33,683 bases of DNA from Acidobacteriaceae bacterium (GTDB lineage Bacteria > Acidobacteriota > Terriglobia > Terriglobales > Acidobacteriaceae), in contig PLJN01000069.1 in assembly GCA_003140235.1 (NCBI GenBank), forward strand, positions 1-33,683. The letters run 5' to 3'. The notes under the pieces are model-generated. The model saw only the letters and a list, made by a program, of their open reading frames with translations. It ran no database searches and was not told where the DNA came from. Of this stretch, positions 1 to 7,016 are shown piece by piece (the stretch's first letter is position 1; the number at the start of each line of letters is the position of its first letter). The translations under genes were made by a program, and so were the position numbers.

Positions 1-76
1 GGGCCTGTAGCTCAACGGTTAGAGCAGCAGACTCATAATCTGTTGGTTGTAGGTTCGAATCCTACCGGGCCCACCA
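1..76 (+). tRNA. tRNA-Met (CAT anticodon)
   Basis: A complete cloverleaf is visible. The acceptor stem GGGCCTG pairs with CGGGCCC, and the T arm contains GGTTCGAATCC. The anticodon stem CAGA/TCTG encloses the loop CTCATAA, giving anticodon CAT. The CCA end is encoded at 74-76. The form fits elongator tRNA-Met. A CAT tRNA could also be the lysidine-modified Ile2 species or an initiator, but the initiator's C1:A72 mismatch is absent because the first pair is G:C. Confidence 0.95.
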
Positions 77-139
77 CACACCGCATCGCCACAGCGGAGT
101 TGGTTCTAAATTGCTCCTCGCAATTATTTCTTCTCGTCT

Positions 140-676
140 CTACTTTTTAACGGTAGCCGCCGCATTTGGTGTGAGCACGGCTTTCGCCTGGTCCGGCAGT
201 TTATCGGCGTGGGCCATCAGGAGGCTCACCTGCCACATTTGCGTATCGGAGAGAGACTTGGAGAAACTCGGCATGCCGGTCAGCCGGATTCCATTCGCCA
301 CCTTCCAGTAGGTCTCGCCCACGGGGTCGTCGGTCACTGTGTGCTCGAAGAGCTGCGGTGGCACGGGGAACATGCCCTTGGCGGCCGTAGGCGCCGCCGT
401 CTGGTTGGGCAGTCCATGGCAGAAAGCGCAGTTCACCGCGTAGATCTGTGCGCCCGCAGTCAGGTTTGGCTCGTCGGGCTGGATGGGGGCATCTTTAGGG
501 GCTTCGGCCTGAATCTTGGCATTCAAGGCCATGCCGGCGATACGTTTCTCAAACGGCATGGGAGGAGCGGACGTAGCCACAGGCATATGGCCGGACCGGA
601 CATACAGATAGCCGCCCACTGCAATGGCCGCCAGACAGAAAATGATCCCAAACAAGAAAGTCATGAAACGTTTCAC
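140..676 (-). CDS. Membrane-anchored mono-haem c-type cytochrome
   Basis: This is a class I cytochrome c of about 178 residues. An N-terminal hydrophobic helix (about residues 6-26) should anchor it to the membrane with the haem domain in the periplasm. The haem-binding motif CAFCH lies at residues 83-87, and a likely axial Met is in LTGMPSF near residue 135. I chose the GTG start at 676 because a strong GGAGG sits 5 nt upstream. The ATG at 664 would be too far from it, and a GTG at 694 lacks a site. It is divergent from the arsenic operon. Its electron-transfer partners are unknown, and any link to arsenic is speculative. Confidence 0.88.
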   Translation of the reverse strand: MKRFMTFLFGIIFCLAAIAVGGYLYVRSGHMPVATSAPPMPFEKRIAGMALNAKIQAEAPKDAPIQPDEPNLTAGAQIYAVNCAFCHGLPNQTAAPTAAKGMFPVPPQLFEHTVTDDPVGETYWKVANGIRLTGMPSFSKSLSDTQMWQVSLLMAHADKLPDQAKAVLTPNAAATVKK

Positions 677-797
677 AATTGCCTCCAGTCGCACTCAATA
701 CTGCCCATAAGACGCCATTATAGCGGTACCGGTTGCCGGATTCGTCCCGCCATCAACACGATTCGATCACACGAACTTGGCTGTCTAGTCATTGAGC

Positions 798-834
798 TTG
801 ACGCGAACGCTATATTTCGATTATTCTGGAAATA
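798..834 (+). promoter_or_regulatory. Putative ars promoter with ArsR operator palindrome
   Basis: Between the divergent cytochrome gene and arsR lies the inverted repeat TATTTC (813-818) and GAAATA (829-834), separated by 10 nt and centred about 25 nt before the arsR start. AT-rich dyads of this kind are typical ArsR/SmtB operators. A possible -35 element TTGACG is at 798-803, which would place the -10 region inside the dyad, so bound ArsR could occlude polymerase. The -10 match is weak. The assignment is inference from position and symmetry. Confidence 0.5.
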
Positions 835-848
835 CTGGAGGATAAGAC

Positions 849-1190
849 ATGGCCAAGCTCGACTCCGCACAGATCGCCCGCTACGCTGACATGTTCTCCG
901 CCATGGGGACGGAACCGAGGCTGCGTATTGTGCGGCTTCTGCTCACCGCGCACCCCGAGGGCCTGGTCGCGGGCGAGATTGGCGAGGAGCTGGATATCCC
1001 CAATTCCACTCTCTCGCACCATCTGGACAAACTCAAGAATGAAGACCTGATCGCCATGCAGCGTGAAGGAACATTTCTTCGCTACACCGCCAACACATCG
1101 GCGCTGGAAGAATTGCTGGGCTTCCTGTACGCCGAATGTTGTACGCGCAGCAACGCAGTAGAGCCGAAGAAGGTCCTTTGCTGTCGCTGA
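849..1190 (+). CDS. arsR: ArsR-family arsenic-responsive repressor
   Basis: This 113-residue winged-helix protein belongs to the ArsR/SmtB family. The recognition helix region is PNSTLSHHLDKL (51-62), followed by the wing REGTFLRY. The classical ELCVCDL metal site of E. coli-type ArsR is absent. Cysteine pairs C97-C98 and C111-C112 occur near the C-terminus instead. That recalls the C-terminal As(III) site of the Acidithiobacillus ferrooxidans ArsR type, so arsenite is the expected inducer. The ATG has a good TGGAGGA site 6 nt upstream. It is the first gene of arsR-arsM-arsC-aquaporin and should repress its own operon from the palindrome at 813-834. Confidence 0.93.
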   Translation: MAKLDSAQIARYADMFSAMGTEPRLRIVRLLLTAHPEGLVAGEIGEELDIPNSTLSHHLDKLKNEDLIAMQREGTFLRYTANTSALEELLGFLYAECCTRSNAVEPKKVLCCR

Positions 1191-1209
1191 GAAATTGAGG
1201 AGATTACCC

Positions 1210-2091
1210 ATGAGCACCCAAGACACCACTAAACTTTCAGCCACCATTACGGACACCGTGAAAGACAAGTACGGGGAAACCGCACGGCGCGTTGCGGACG
1301 GAGCGACGGCCTCGGCTTCGGCTTCGTCCCGCGGCCTTTCTTCCTGTTGCGGCACGGACCGCGATCCCGTTACCCGCGACCTCTATGATGCTTCGCAGTT
1401 AACAGGCCTGCCGGAGAAAGCGGTCAGGGCCTCGCTCGGCTGCGGGAACCCTACAGCGCTTGCCCAGATTCGTCCTGGGGAGACGGTGCTGGATCTCGGG
1501 TCGGGCGGCGGGATTGACGTTTTGTTGTCGGCCAAACGTGTAGGACCAACCGGCAAGGCGTACGGCCTGGACATGACCGATGACATGCTGGCGCTGGCCC
1601 GCGAGAACCAGCGTAAATCCGGAATCGAGAACGTCGAATTTCTGAAAGGTGAGATTGAGAATATTCCTCTGCCCGACTGCACGGTGGACGTCATCATCTC
1701 GAACTGCGTAATCAATCTCTCCGCGGACAAAGATCGCGTGCTGTGCGAGGCTTTCCGCGTCCTGAAACCGGGCGGACGTTTTGCTATTTCTGATGTGGTG
1801 GTGCGCGGTTCCGTACCCGATGAAGTGCGCAAGAACATGCTGCTCTGGGTCGGCTGCATTGCCGGGGCGCTCGAGGAATCGGATTACAAGGCCAAACTGG
1901 CTGCGGCCGGGTTTGAGTCCATTGAGATCGAGCCCACGCGCGTGTATACCATCGAAGATGCCCGCGCTTTTCTCACCGCGGAAGGCATCGACGTGAACGC
2001 CATGGCTCCCCAGGTGGAAGGAAAGTTCATGAGCGCCTTCGTGCGCGCACAAAAGCCCGACTGCGGTTGCGGACCGGGTTGTTGCCACTGA
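1210..2091 (+). CDS. arsM: Arsenite S-adenosylmethionine methyltransferase
   Basis: This 293-residue cytoplasmic enzyme should convert As(III) to methylated arsenicals using S-adenosylmethionine. The class I SAM-binding motif LDLGSGGGID lies at about 94-103. The conserved arsenic-site cysteines are recognisable: a CC pair at 46-47, C78 (SLGCGNP), C166 (ISNCVINLS) and C216 (WVGCIAG), equivalent to the four conserved cysteines of algal ArsM. The C-terminus ends in a cysteine-rich CGCGPGCCH tail, which some bacterial ArsM proteins carry. I chose the ATG at 1210 because GAGGAG lies 7 nt upstream. An in-frame TTG at 1195 is less likely. It follows arsR after about 20 nt, so the two should be co-transcribed. 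Confidence 0.95.
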   Translation: MSTQDTTKLSATITDTVKDKYGETARRVADGATASASASSRGLSSCCGTDRDPVTRDLYDASQLTGLPEKAVRASLGCGNPTALAQIRPGETVLDLGSGGGIDVLLSAKRVGPTGKAYGLDMTDDMLALARENQRKSGIENVEFLKGEIENIPLPDCTVDVIISNCVINLSADKDRVLCEAFRVLKPGGRFAISDVVVRGSVPDEVRKNMLLWVGCIAGALEESDYKAKLAAAGFESIEIEPTRVYTIEDARAFLTAEGIDVNAMAPQVEGKFMSAFVRAQKPDCGCGPGCCH

Positions 2092-2113
2092 CAGTTAGAT
2101 TGCCAAAGCTGGT

Positions 2114-2186
2114 AATTGCCAAAATCGCCGAAATTGAAAGGCATTGGCAGCATACAAATTTCGGCGATTACGGCAATTTTGGCAAT
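2114..2186. repeat. Imperfect inverted repeat in the arsM-arsC gap
   Basis: The left arm at 2114-2135 (AATTGCCAAAATCGCCG then AAATT) is complementary to 2157-2186, except that the right arm carries an extra 7 nt (ACGGCAA). The loop is about 21 nt. It would form a stem-loop in the ars mRNA between arsM and arsC. The same words (GGCGAT, AATTGCCA) recur in other intergenic gaps near 13340, 15870 and 16255. This suggests a dispersed REP-like sequence and not a dedicated attenuator. Confidence 0.7.
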
Positions 2187-2229
2187 CTGCCGCCAACGAT
2201 GAACGACAAAAAGAAAGGCTACTGGCACT

Positions 2230-2718
2230 ATGGTCCGCTACAACGTTCTCTTCCTGTGCACCGGCAACTCTGCGCGTTCCATCATGGCCGAAGCCATTTT
2301 GCGGCATAGAGGGTTCCCGCAATTTGCGGCTTACAGCGCTGGTAGCCATCCTTCGGGCGTTGTCCGTCCGGAAGCACTGAAGCTATTGGAGACCTCGCGT
2401 CTTTCAACCGACGGGCTACGCAGCAAAGGCTGGGAGGAGTTCAGCCAGCCGGGAGCGTCGCGGATGGACTTTGTCTTCACGGTTTGCGATTCAGCCGCGA
2501 AAGAAGTCTGCCCTATCTGGCCCGGTCAGCCGATGACCGCCCACTGGTCCGTGCCTGATCCCGCCGCTGTGCAAGGGACACCCGAGGAAGTGGCCCGCGC
2601 TTTTCGCGATGCGTTTGTCATTTTGGACCGTCGCATCGGCCTGTTTGTGTCTTTGCCGCTTGCGACTTTGAGCAAGCTCGCAATCCAAAAAGAGATTGAC
2701 CACATTGGAGGCCAGTAA
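2230..2718 (+). CDS. arsC: Arsenate reductase, low-molecular-weight phosphatase type
   Basis: This 162-residue cytoplasmic enzyme should reduce As(V) to As(III), supplying the substrate for ArsM and the aquaporin. The P-loop C-T-G-N-S-A-R-S begins at C10, giving the CX5R signature of the LMW-PTP fold. C86 and C94 (in VCDSAAKEVCP) match the two resolving cysteines of thioredoxin-coupled ArsC from S. aureus pI258 and B. subtilis. The catalytic Asp is in VPDPA (about 110). It is therefore the thioredoxin-dependent class, not the glutaredoxin-dependent E. coli class. It is 3 nt from the following aquaporin gene. Confidence 0.94.
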   Translation: MVRYNVLFLCTGNSARSIMAEAILRHRGFPQFAAYSAGSHPSGVVRPEALKLLETSRLSTDGLRSKGWEEFSQPGASRMDFVFTVCDSAAKEVCPIWPGQPMTAHWSVPDPAAVQGTPEEVARAFRDAFVILDRRIGLFVSLPLATLSKLAIQKEIDHIGGQ

Positions 2719-2721
2719 CCA

Positions 2722-3396
2722 ATGCGAGCGACGCTTCAGCGCATCACCGCAGAGTTTCTGGGTACGGCATTTCTTCTTGCTGCGGTGGTCGGTTCGGGAA
2801 TCATGGGCGTAAGCCTCTCCGGCGGGAACGTGGCTATCGCTCTGATGGCCAATGCCATTGCTACGGGAGCTGCGCTTACGGTTTTGATTGTGACGTTCGG
2901 TCCCATCTCCGGCGCCCACTTCAATCCTGTGGTGACCATCGTTGATGCAGTCCAGGGCGGTATCCGGTGGAAACTCGTTCCCGCTTACGTGGTTGCCCAG
3001 TGTGCTGGAGCGCTGGTGGGTGTCTGGTCGGCGCACCTGATGTTTGGACAGGCTGTGTGGCAAACGTCTGTGCATATTCGGAGCGGACCAGGTCAGTGGT
3101 TCAGCGAATTTGTGGCCACTTTGGGTTTGCTAGTGGCCATTTGGGGATGTTCGCGGTCCCGGCCCGATGCCGTTCCCTGGGCAGTGGGACTGTATATCAC
3201 CGCGGCTTACTGGTTTACCGCTTCGACTTCATTTGCGAATCCAGCTGTTACGCTGGCCCGGTGCTTCACCAGCACGTTCGCAGGAATTCGCCCTGCTGAC
3301 GCACCCGGCTTCGTGGCTGCACAGTTCGCGGGGGCGCTGGCTGCCGCGACATTGTTCCGTTGGTTGAAGTGGCCGGCTGCGCGGTCTGCGTTTTAG
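2722..3396 (+). CDS. MIP-family aquaglyceroporin of the ars operon (AqpS-like)
   Basis: This 224-residue channel has six hydrophobic helices and two half-helices. The first signature is N68-P69-V70 (in HFNPVVT), where most family members have NPA. The second is a canonical NPA at 173-175 followed by the selectivity-filter Arg at 180. Aquaglyceroporins pass neutral As(OH)3, and AqpS of Sinorhizobium meliloti replaces a pump in an ars operon. Here it probably provides downhill exit of arsenite made by ArsC, or of methylated products. A GGAGG overlaps the arsC stop, so translation is probably coupled. Its stop overlaps the convergent REC-PilZ gene by 4 nt. Confidence 0.9.
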   Translation: MRATLQRITAEFLGTAFLLAAVVGSGIMGVSLSGGNVAIALMANAIATGAALTVLIVTFGPISGAHFNPVVTIVDAVQGGIRWKLVPAYVVAQCAGALVGVWSAHLMFGQAVWQTSVHIRSGPGQWFSEFVATLGLLVAIWGCSRSRPDAVPWAVGLYITAAYWFTASTSFANPAVTLARCFTSTFAGIRPADAPGFVAAQFAGALAAATLFRWLKWPAARSAF

Positions 3397-4241
3397 GGTC
3401 CCGTCTTGAGTTCGCGCCGGCTGATCCAGTCGGAAAGATGGCTGTACGCGCTTTCATGCAGGCTGGTGAACTGAATGCCGATGAGCCCTTCGCTGTTGGC
3501 CCAACTGATCGAGCCCTTTCCATGAATCGGCCCTCCGAAGGGCAGCTCAAACGCAAACTGGAGATTCGAGCCCATGGGACAATTGGCCATGCACAGCACG
3601 GCCATGCCGCCTTCGCTCAGGTTGGACATGGTGGCCCGCGTTTCCTTGCCGTCGAGTACCAGGTCCACGGGCACCATCAGCGGATAACGGAAGTATCGCC
3701 TTTTCTCCGCAGCCATCATGGCTGCTGCGGTACTGAGTGTCTGAAACATTTTCTCGTCGGTCACCGGCTTGCGCACCACGTAATTCGCGCCTGCCTGGAT
3801 TGCGCTACCGGCTTCCGCCGAGGTCTGCGCACACGCAAAGACAATGCTGACTTTGTTCGAGCTGCCCTTGCGCACGGTGCGTACTAATTCCATGGACCCG
3901 GGGACGCTCATGTCCATGATGATGCCGTCGATTTTGCGCCGCGCAATGTACTCCTTGGCTGAGACGGCGCTGGGTGCGCAATTCAAACGGCCGCGCAATT
4001 TCTGGATGGAACTGGTAATCGCTTTCAGGACCGCATAGTCATTGCATACCACCAGAAATTCCAGGTTCTCGGGCGCCGGTTGAATGGAATCACCGCCGGA
4101 GCGCGTGGCTTTGAATCGCATGTCCATAATTGGATGAATCTTGTAGTTTAGTTTACAAACGCGCAACTCCCACGGAGCGATATTCTTTTTTACGAAATCC
4201 GAACAATTAAGGTTCATTAAGTCTATAGTCGGATCAGCCAC
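3393..4241 (-). CDS. REC-like receiver plus PilZ domain protein
   Basis: The protein has an N-terminal segment of uncertain length, a response-regulator-like receiver domain (about residues 60-175, with the probable phospho-acceptor in IIMDMSVPG) and a C-terminal PilZ domain (about 185-275). PilZ is recognised by the RRYFRYP stretch (the RxxxR half of the c-di-GMP site) and NLSEGG (the D/NxSxxG half), so c-di-GMP binding is likely. It could couple a two-component signal to c-di-GMP outputs such as motility or exopolysaccharide. The farthest start is a GTG at 4241. ATGs at 4217, 4127 and 4121 are alternatives and none has a clear ribosome site. The receiver begins after residue 58, so starting at 4127 would not disrupt a domain. 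Confidence 0.82.
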   Translation of the reverse strand: MADPTIDLMNLNCSDFVKKNIAPWELRVCKLNYKIHPIMDMRFKATRSGGDSIQPAPENLEFLVVCNDYAVLKAITSSIQKLRGRLNCAPSAVSAKEYIARRKIDGIIMDMSVPGSMELVRTVRKGSSNKVSIVFACAQTSAEAGSAIQAGANYVVRKPVTDEKMFQTLSTAAAMMAAEKRRYFRYPLMVPVDLVLDGKETRATMSNLSEGGMAVLCMANCPMGSNLQFAFELPFGGPIHGKGSISWANSEGLIGIQFTSLHESAYSHLSDWISRRELKTGP

Positions 4242-4316
4242 CGCATTGTAATGAGTGTGGAGACGCAGACAGGCTGTTTTCTTGCCCGATTTGCTGAAAG
4301 CCAGCGCTTATAGTTC

Positions 4317-5306
4317 TTATGGGACTTGCTCCGGTCCCTCCCAGGCGTCTCCCCATTGTGCTTGGCGCGCGAGCTTGTAAATGCTTTTCTGTGAGCGGGT
4401 AACTGTTTGCTGTTCAATACCGCGGGGACCACACAGGGTCAACTGGACGTGGCCGCTGAGTTTTCGCGGATGGCGCAGGATCCGCGCGCGCGCTGAAGGC
4501 ACGCTGTTCCGCGCGGCGACGACGTAGGAGAACTTCTCATCCTCGTATCCCAGCGAACCGCCTTTTAATACGCGGTGTTGCGAAGTCCGTTCAACGCGCT
4601 GGGCAAAGTGGCACCAGTCATGATCGGATCCGGCCAGCGGACAAGCTGCATCGTGCGGGCAAGGGGCGAGGACGTGTCCGCCAGACGCGATGAGTAAGGA
4701 ACGCGCAGTATGGACCACGCCAAAACCGCGCATGGTTCCGGGCTCAATCAGCACCAGGAATTCTTTGGTGCAACTCCACGCCTGACGGACCAGCAGTTCC
4801 GCAGCGGCAGCCGGGAGTTCACCCAACGTGTACGAAATTATTGTCAGGTCATGCTGGCTGTGAGGAAGCCCGCTACGCAGATCGTGGCGCAGCCAGCTCG
4901 CGTTGCGGACGGCGGACAGCGGGCTTTGTGCGGCCATGCCACGCCCCAGGTTGGTCAGCGCGGCGTCACTTTCGATTAGCGTGGCTCGCTGGAGTGCTGG
5001 AAATATTTCCGCAGCAGCAAACAGTGCAGTACCGGGGCCGGCACCGAGGTCAAGCACGCTGCCGATTTCCGTCTCCGCAGCGAGCCGGCGGCCTTCGGAG
5101 AGCACATGCCAAGTTGCCGCGTACGTTGCCGGAAAGCGTACGGCCAGGTAAGCCGCGCGCTGGGCCGCCGTAGTGATCACCGGAGACGCGAAGTCGGCAG
5201 CCTGGTACTGCCGTGTAAGCTGAGCAGAGGCCTGGGCGAGCAGGCTGCGCTCTACCTTGCCGGTTTCATGCTCGATGGCCAGCTGAAGCTCGTGGGGAAT
5301 ACGCAT
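4317..5306 (-). CDS. Rsm22/METTL17-like ribosome-associated methyltransferase
   Basis: This 329-residue protein has a SAM-binding motif VLDLGAGPGT (about 84-93). A cysteine set follows: C216 (APCPHD), C222 (ACPLAG) and C232 (DWCHFAQR), with C292 (LTLCGPRG) as a possible fourth ligand. This CPH...CPL...WCHF pattern is characteristic of the Rsm22 family (mitochondrial METTL17, yeast Rsm22), which binds the small ribosomal subunit and carries an Fe-S cluster. A role in small-subunit assembly is therefore expected. Whether it methylates rRNA is uncertain, because eukaryotic members may be inactive. The downstream gene boundary is short and no terminator is evident. Confidence 0.82.
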   Translation of the reverse strand: MRIPHELQLAIEHETGKVERSLLAQASAQLTRQYQAADFASPVITTAAQRAAYLAVRFPATYAATWHVLSEGRRLAAETEIGSVLDLGAGPGTALFAAAEIFPALQRATLIESDAALTNLGRGMAAQSPLSAVRNASWLRHDLRSGLPHSQHDLTIISYTLGELPAAAAELLVRQAWSCTKEFLVLIEPGTMRGFGVVHTARSLLIASGGHVLAPCPHDAACPLAGSDHDWCHFAQRVERTSQHRVLKGGSLGYEDEKFSYVVAARNSVPSARARILRHPRKLSGHVQLTLCGPRGIEQQTVTRSQKSIYKLARQAQWGDAWEGPEQVP

Positions 5307-5371
5307 AGCTCTTTGGTTTGTATGAAGGCATCGGCTTTAGCGGCCCTGACAAACGTGTTGTAAAACACGCT

Positions 5372-5983
5372 CTAATCTTTGTACTTCACCGAGCATCCGT
5401 ACGGGCGCGTGGCGGCGTCAGCAACCGGTTTACCCGACAACGCTTCCTGCAGGGCAGCCGAAACATAATTCCTGGAAGCTGGAATATCGGACGCGTCCGC
5501 CGTTGGATGGTCGTCAATGGCGCCGTTGTAAAGCAGCGTTCCCTTGGGATCGATGATGTACATGTGAGGCGTGGTCTTGGCTGCGTACAGGTGCCCCAGG
5601 TTGCCCTCAGGATCGAGTAAAACGGCGCTGGGCGTGGCGTGCATGCGCTTCGCGTAGTCATTCTCCTCGCTCGCTGTCACGTAGCCTTGCGTACCCGGAG
5701 CGGAAGAAATCACGGTGAACCACACCACGCCTTTGCCCGTCCATTCTTTTTGCAGACGCTGCATATTTCCGCTCTCATAGTGCTTCTTGGTATAAGGGCA
5801 GCCCTGGTTGTGCCACTCCAGCACTACGTATTTGCCTTTGTAGTCGGCGAGATGATGGGTCCTACCGTTGCTGTCGGTCGCGGTAAAGTCCGGCGCCGCT
5901 TCGCCCACGCGGGCGGCCAGCGCGAAAGTAGTCAGAATGAGCAAAGCGCTTAAGTAAAGAGTGGGATGACGTAACGTTTTCAT
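5372..5983 (-). CDS. Exported redoxin/thioredoxin-fold protein
   Basis: This 203-residue protein has an N-terminal signal peptide (about 1-29) and an AhpC/TSA-redoxin fold beginning at APDFTATDSNG. The active-site region is GCPYTKKHY with a single Cys (C62) in place of the CxxC of thioredoxins. It may be a one-Cys peroxiredoxin-like protein or may depend on a partner for resolution. The start at 5983 is supported by GGAAAGGAG 7 nt upstream. A farther in-frame ATG at 6085 overlaps the preceding gene and has no site. It lies 31 nt after the DsbD N-terminal domain gene on the same strand, which suggests a shared periplasmic thiol-redox role. Confidence 0.85.
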   Translation of the reverse strand: MKTLRHPTLYLSALLILTTFALAARVGEAAPDFTATDSNGRTHHLADYKGKYVVLEWHNQGCPYTKKHYESGNMQRLQKEWTGKGVVWFTVISSAPGTQGYVTASEENDYAKRMHATPSAVLLDPEGNLGHLYAAKTTPHMYIIDPKGTLLYNGAIDDHPTADASDIPASRNYVSAALQEALSGKPVADAATRPYGCSVKYKD

Positions 5984-6014
5984 CGGACGTTCTCCTTTCC
6001 CATGAACCATCATT

Positions 6015-6923
6015 TTATTCCGGATTTGTCTTTGCCGCTGGGGCTTCTCCCGTCCGGCGTTTCCCGGTCGGCATTTCCCGGTCAATCACGGGCGCTTCGA
6101 TCCGGTAAGGGAGACCTCCTGGGAGTACCAGAACGCCCTTCAGCAGCGAGATCGGCTTGATGAGCTGGTCTGACTTCTGTAGCGTGATCTCCACCCTCGT
6201 GTCGCCCAGCACGACCACCTGCACAGCGGCATTCTCTATCTGGTCAGCCTGGAGCGGAAAAAAGTCAACCGCCGGCGGTGGGCGGATAGAAGTAGGGTTG
6301 CTGCTGACAATAGCTGTATCTGTTTCAACGACGAGCACAAAGGTCTTTTTGTGCGACTCGGCCCGCGCTTTCCATCTGGCGGGAAAGGGCCTGGGGACCT
6401 GCTTTCTTGCGTTGGCGAAAACCTGCTCCGTGCCGGGATCACTCTGCACCACAGAGGATACCGGCAAGGCGATATGTAGATGCGCGCGATCGGCAATGCA
6501 TACCTCGCGGCAGATGAGCCACTTGGCATCGAGTCCAATTTCAACGCGGGAGTTGCTCTTCAAGTCCTTACCGGCGTGCAGCGGGACCAGCAGCAAGACG
6601 TCGTCGTGATAGCCGTAATCGGCGAGATGGGCGGTCTGCATCTTCTCCGGACGCGGCCACTGGATGTCTCCGGCGCTGAATCCCGGCGGAAGCTGCCACT
6701 GGAAGACCGGTGGCTGGCCGGAGTCTCCGGGATTGATCCAGTAGATGTGCCATCCCTTTTCCAGTTGGAAATGGACGCCGAGCGGGAGCGTCCGGCCCGG
6801 AATGGCAGCGGACTGTTGCGCGAGCAGCTCAAGCTGAGCATGTTTGGCCGCAGTTTTTTGGGCCCCGGCCGGGTGCCAGCAGGCCAGTAGGAAGCACGAA
6901 AACATTACCAGACGAAAACGCAT
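6015..6923 (-). CDS. Stand-alone DsbD N-terminal (DsbC-type) domain protein
   Basis: This 302-residue secreted protein has a signal peptide (about 1-21, ending AGA). Its domain matches the N-terminal periplasmic domain of DsbD/ScsB-type thiol:disulfide interchange proteins. Visible family features are GWHIYWINPGDSG (57-69) and the redox pair C138/C142 in WLICREVCIADRAHLHIALP. Full DsbD continues into a transmembrane domain and a C-terminal thioredoxin. Both are missing here, and a separate redoxin gene follows. It may receive electrons from a DsbD/CcdA membrane core encoded elsewhere. The gene starts within a short gap after the porin terminator. Confidence 0.83.
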   Translation of the reverse strand: MRFRLVMFSCFLLACWHPAGAQKTAAKHAQLELLAQQSAAIPGRTLPLGVHFQLEKGWHIYWINPGDSGQPPVFQWQLPPGFSAGDIQWPRPEKMQTAHLADYGYHDDVLLLVPLHAGKDLKSNSRVEIGLDAKWLICREVCIADRAHLHIALPVSSVVQSDPGTEQVFANARKQVPRPFPARWKARAESHKKTFVLVVETDTAIVSSNPTSIRPPPAVDFFPLQADQIENAAVQVVVLGDTRVEITLQKSDQLIKPISLLKGVLVLPGGLPYRIEAPVIDREMPTGKRRTGEAPAAKTNPE

Positions 6924-6961
6924 TTTCTTCTCGAATGACTCCGTTTAAGTTGATTCTACCG

Positions 6962-6996
6962 CACAAAAAAAGAGCGCCGGAAGACCGGCGCTCTTT
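6962..6996 (-). terminator. Intrinsic terminator of the porin gene
   Basis: A perfect 12-bp stem (AAAGAGCGCCGG at 6969-6980 with its complement at 6985-6996) encloses a 4-nt loop. On the minus strand it is followed by a run of T (complement of 6964-6970). It lies about 20 nt past the porin stop codon and separates that gene from the DsbD-type operon. Confidence 0.92.
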
Positions 6997-7016
6997 AGGT
7001 TGAAACAGTGTTTGGA

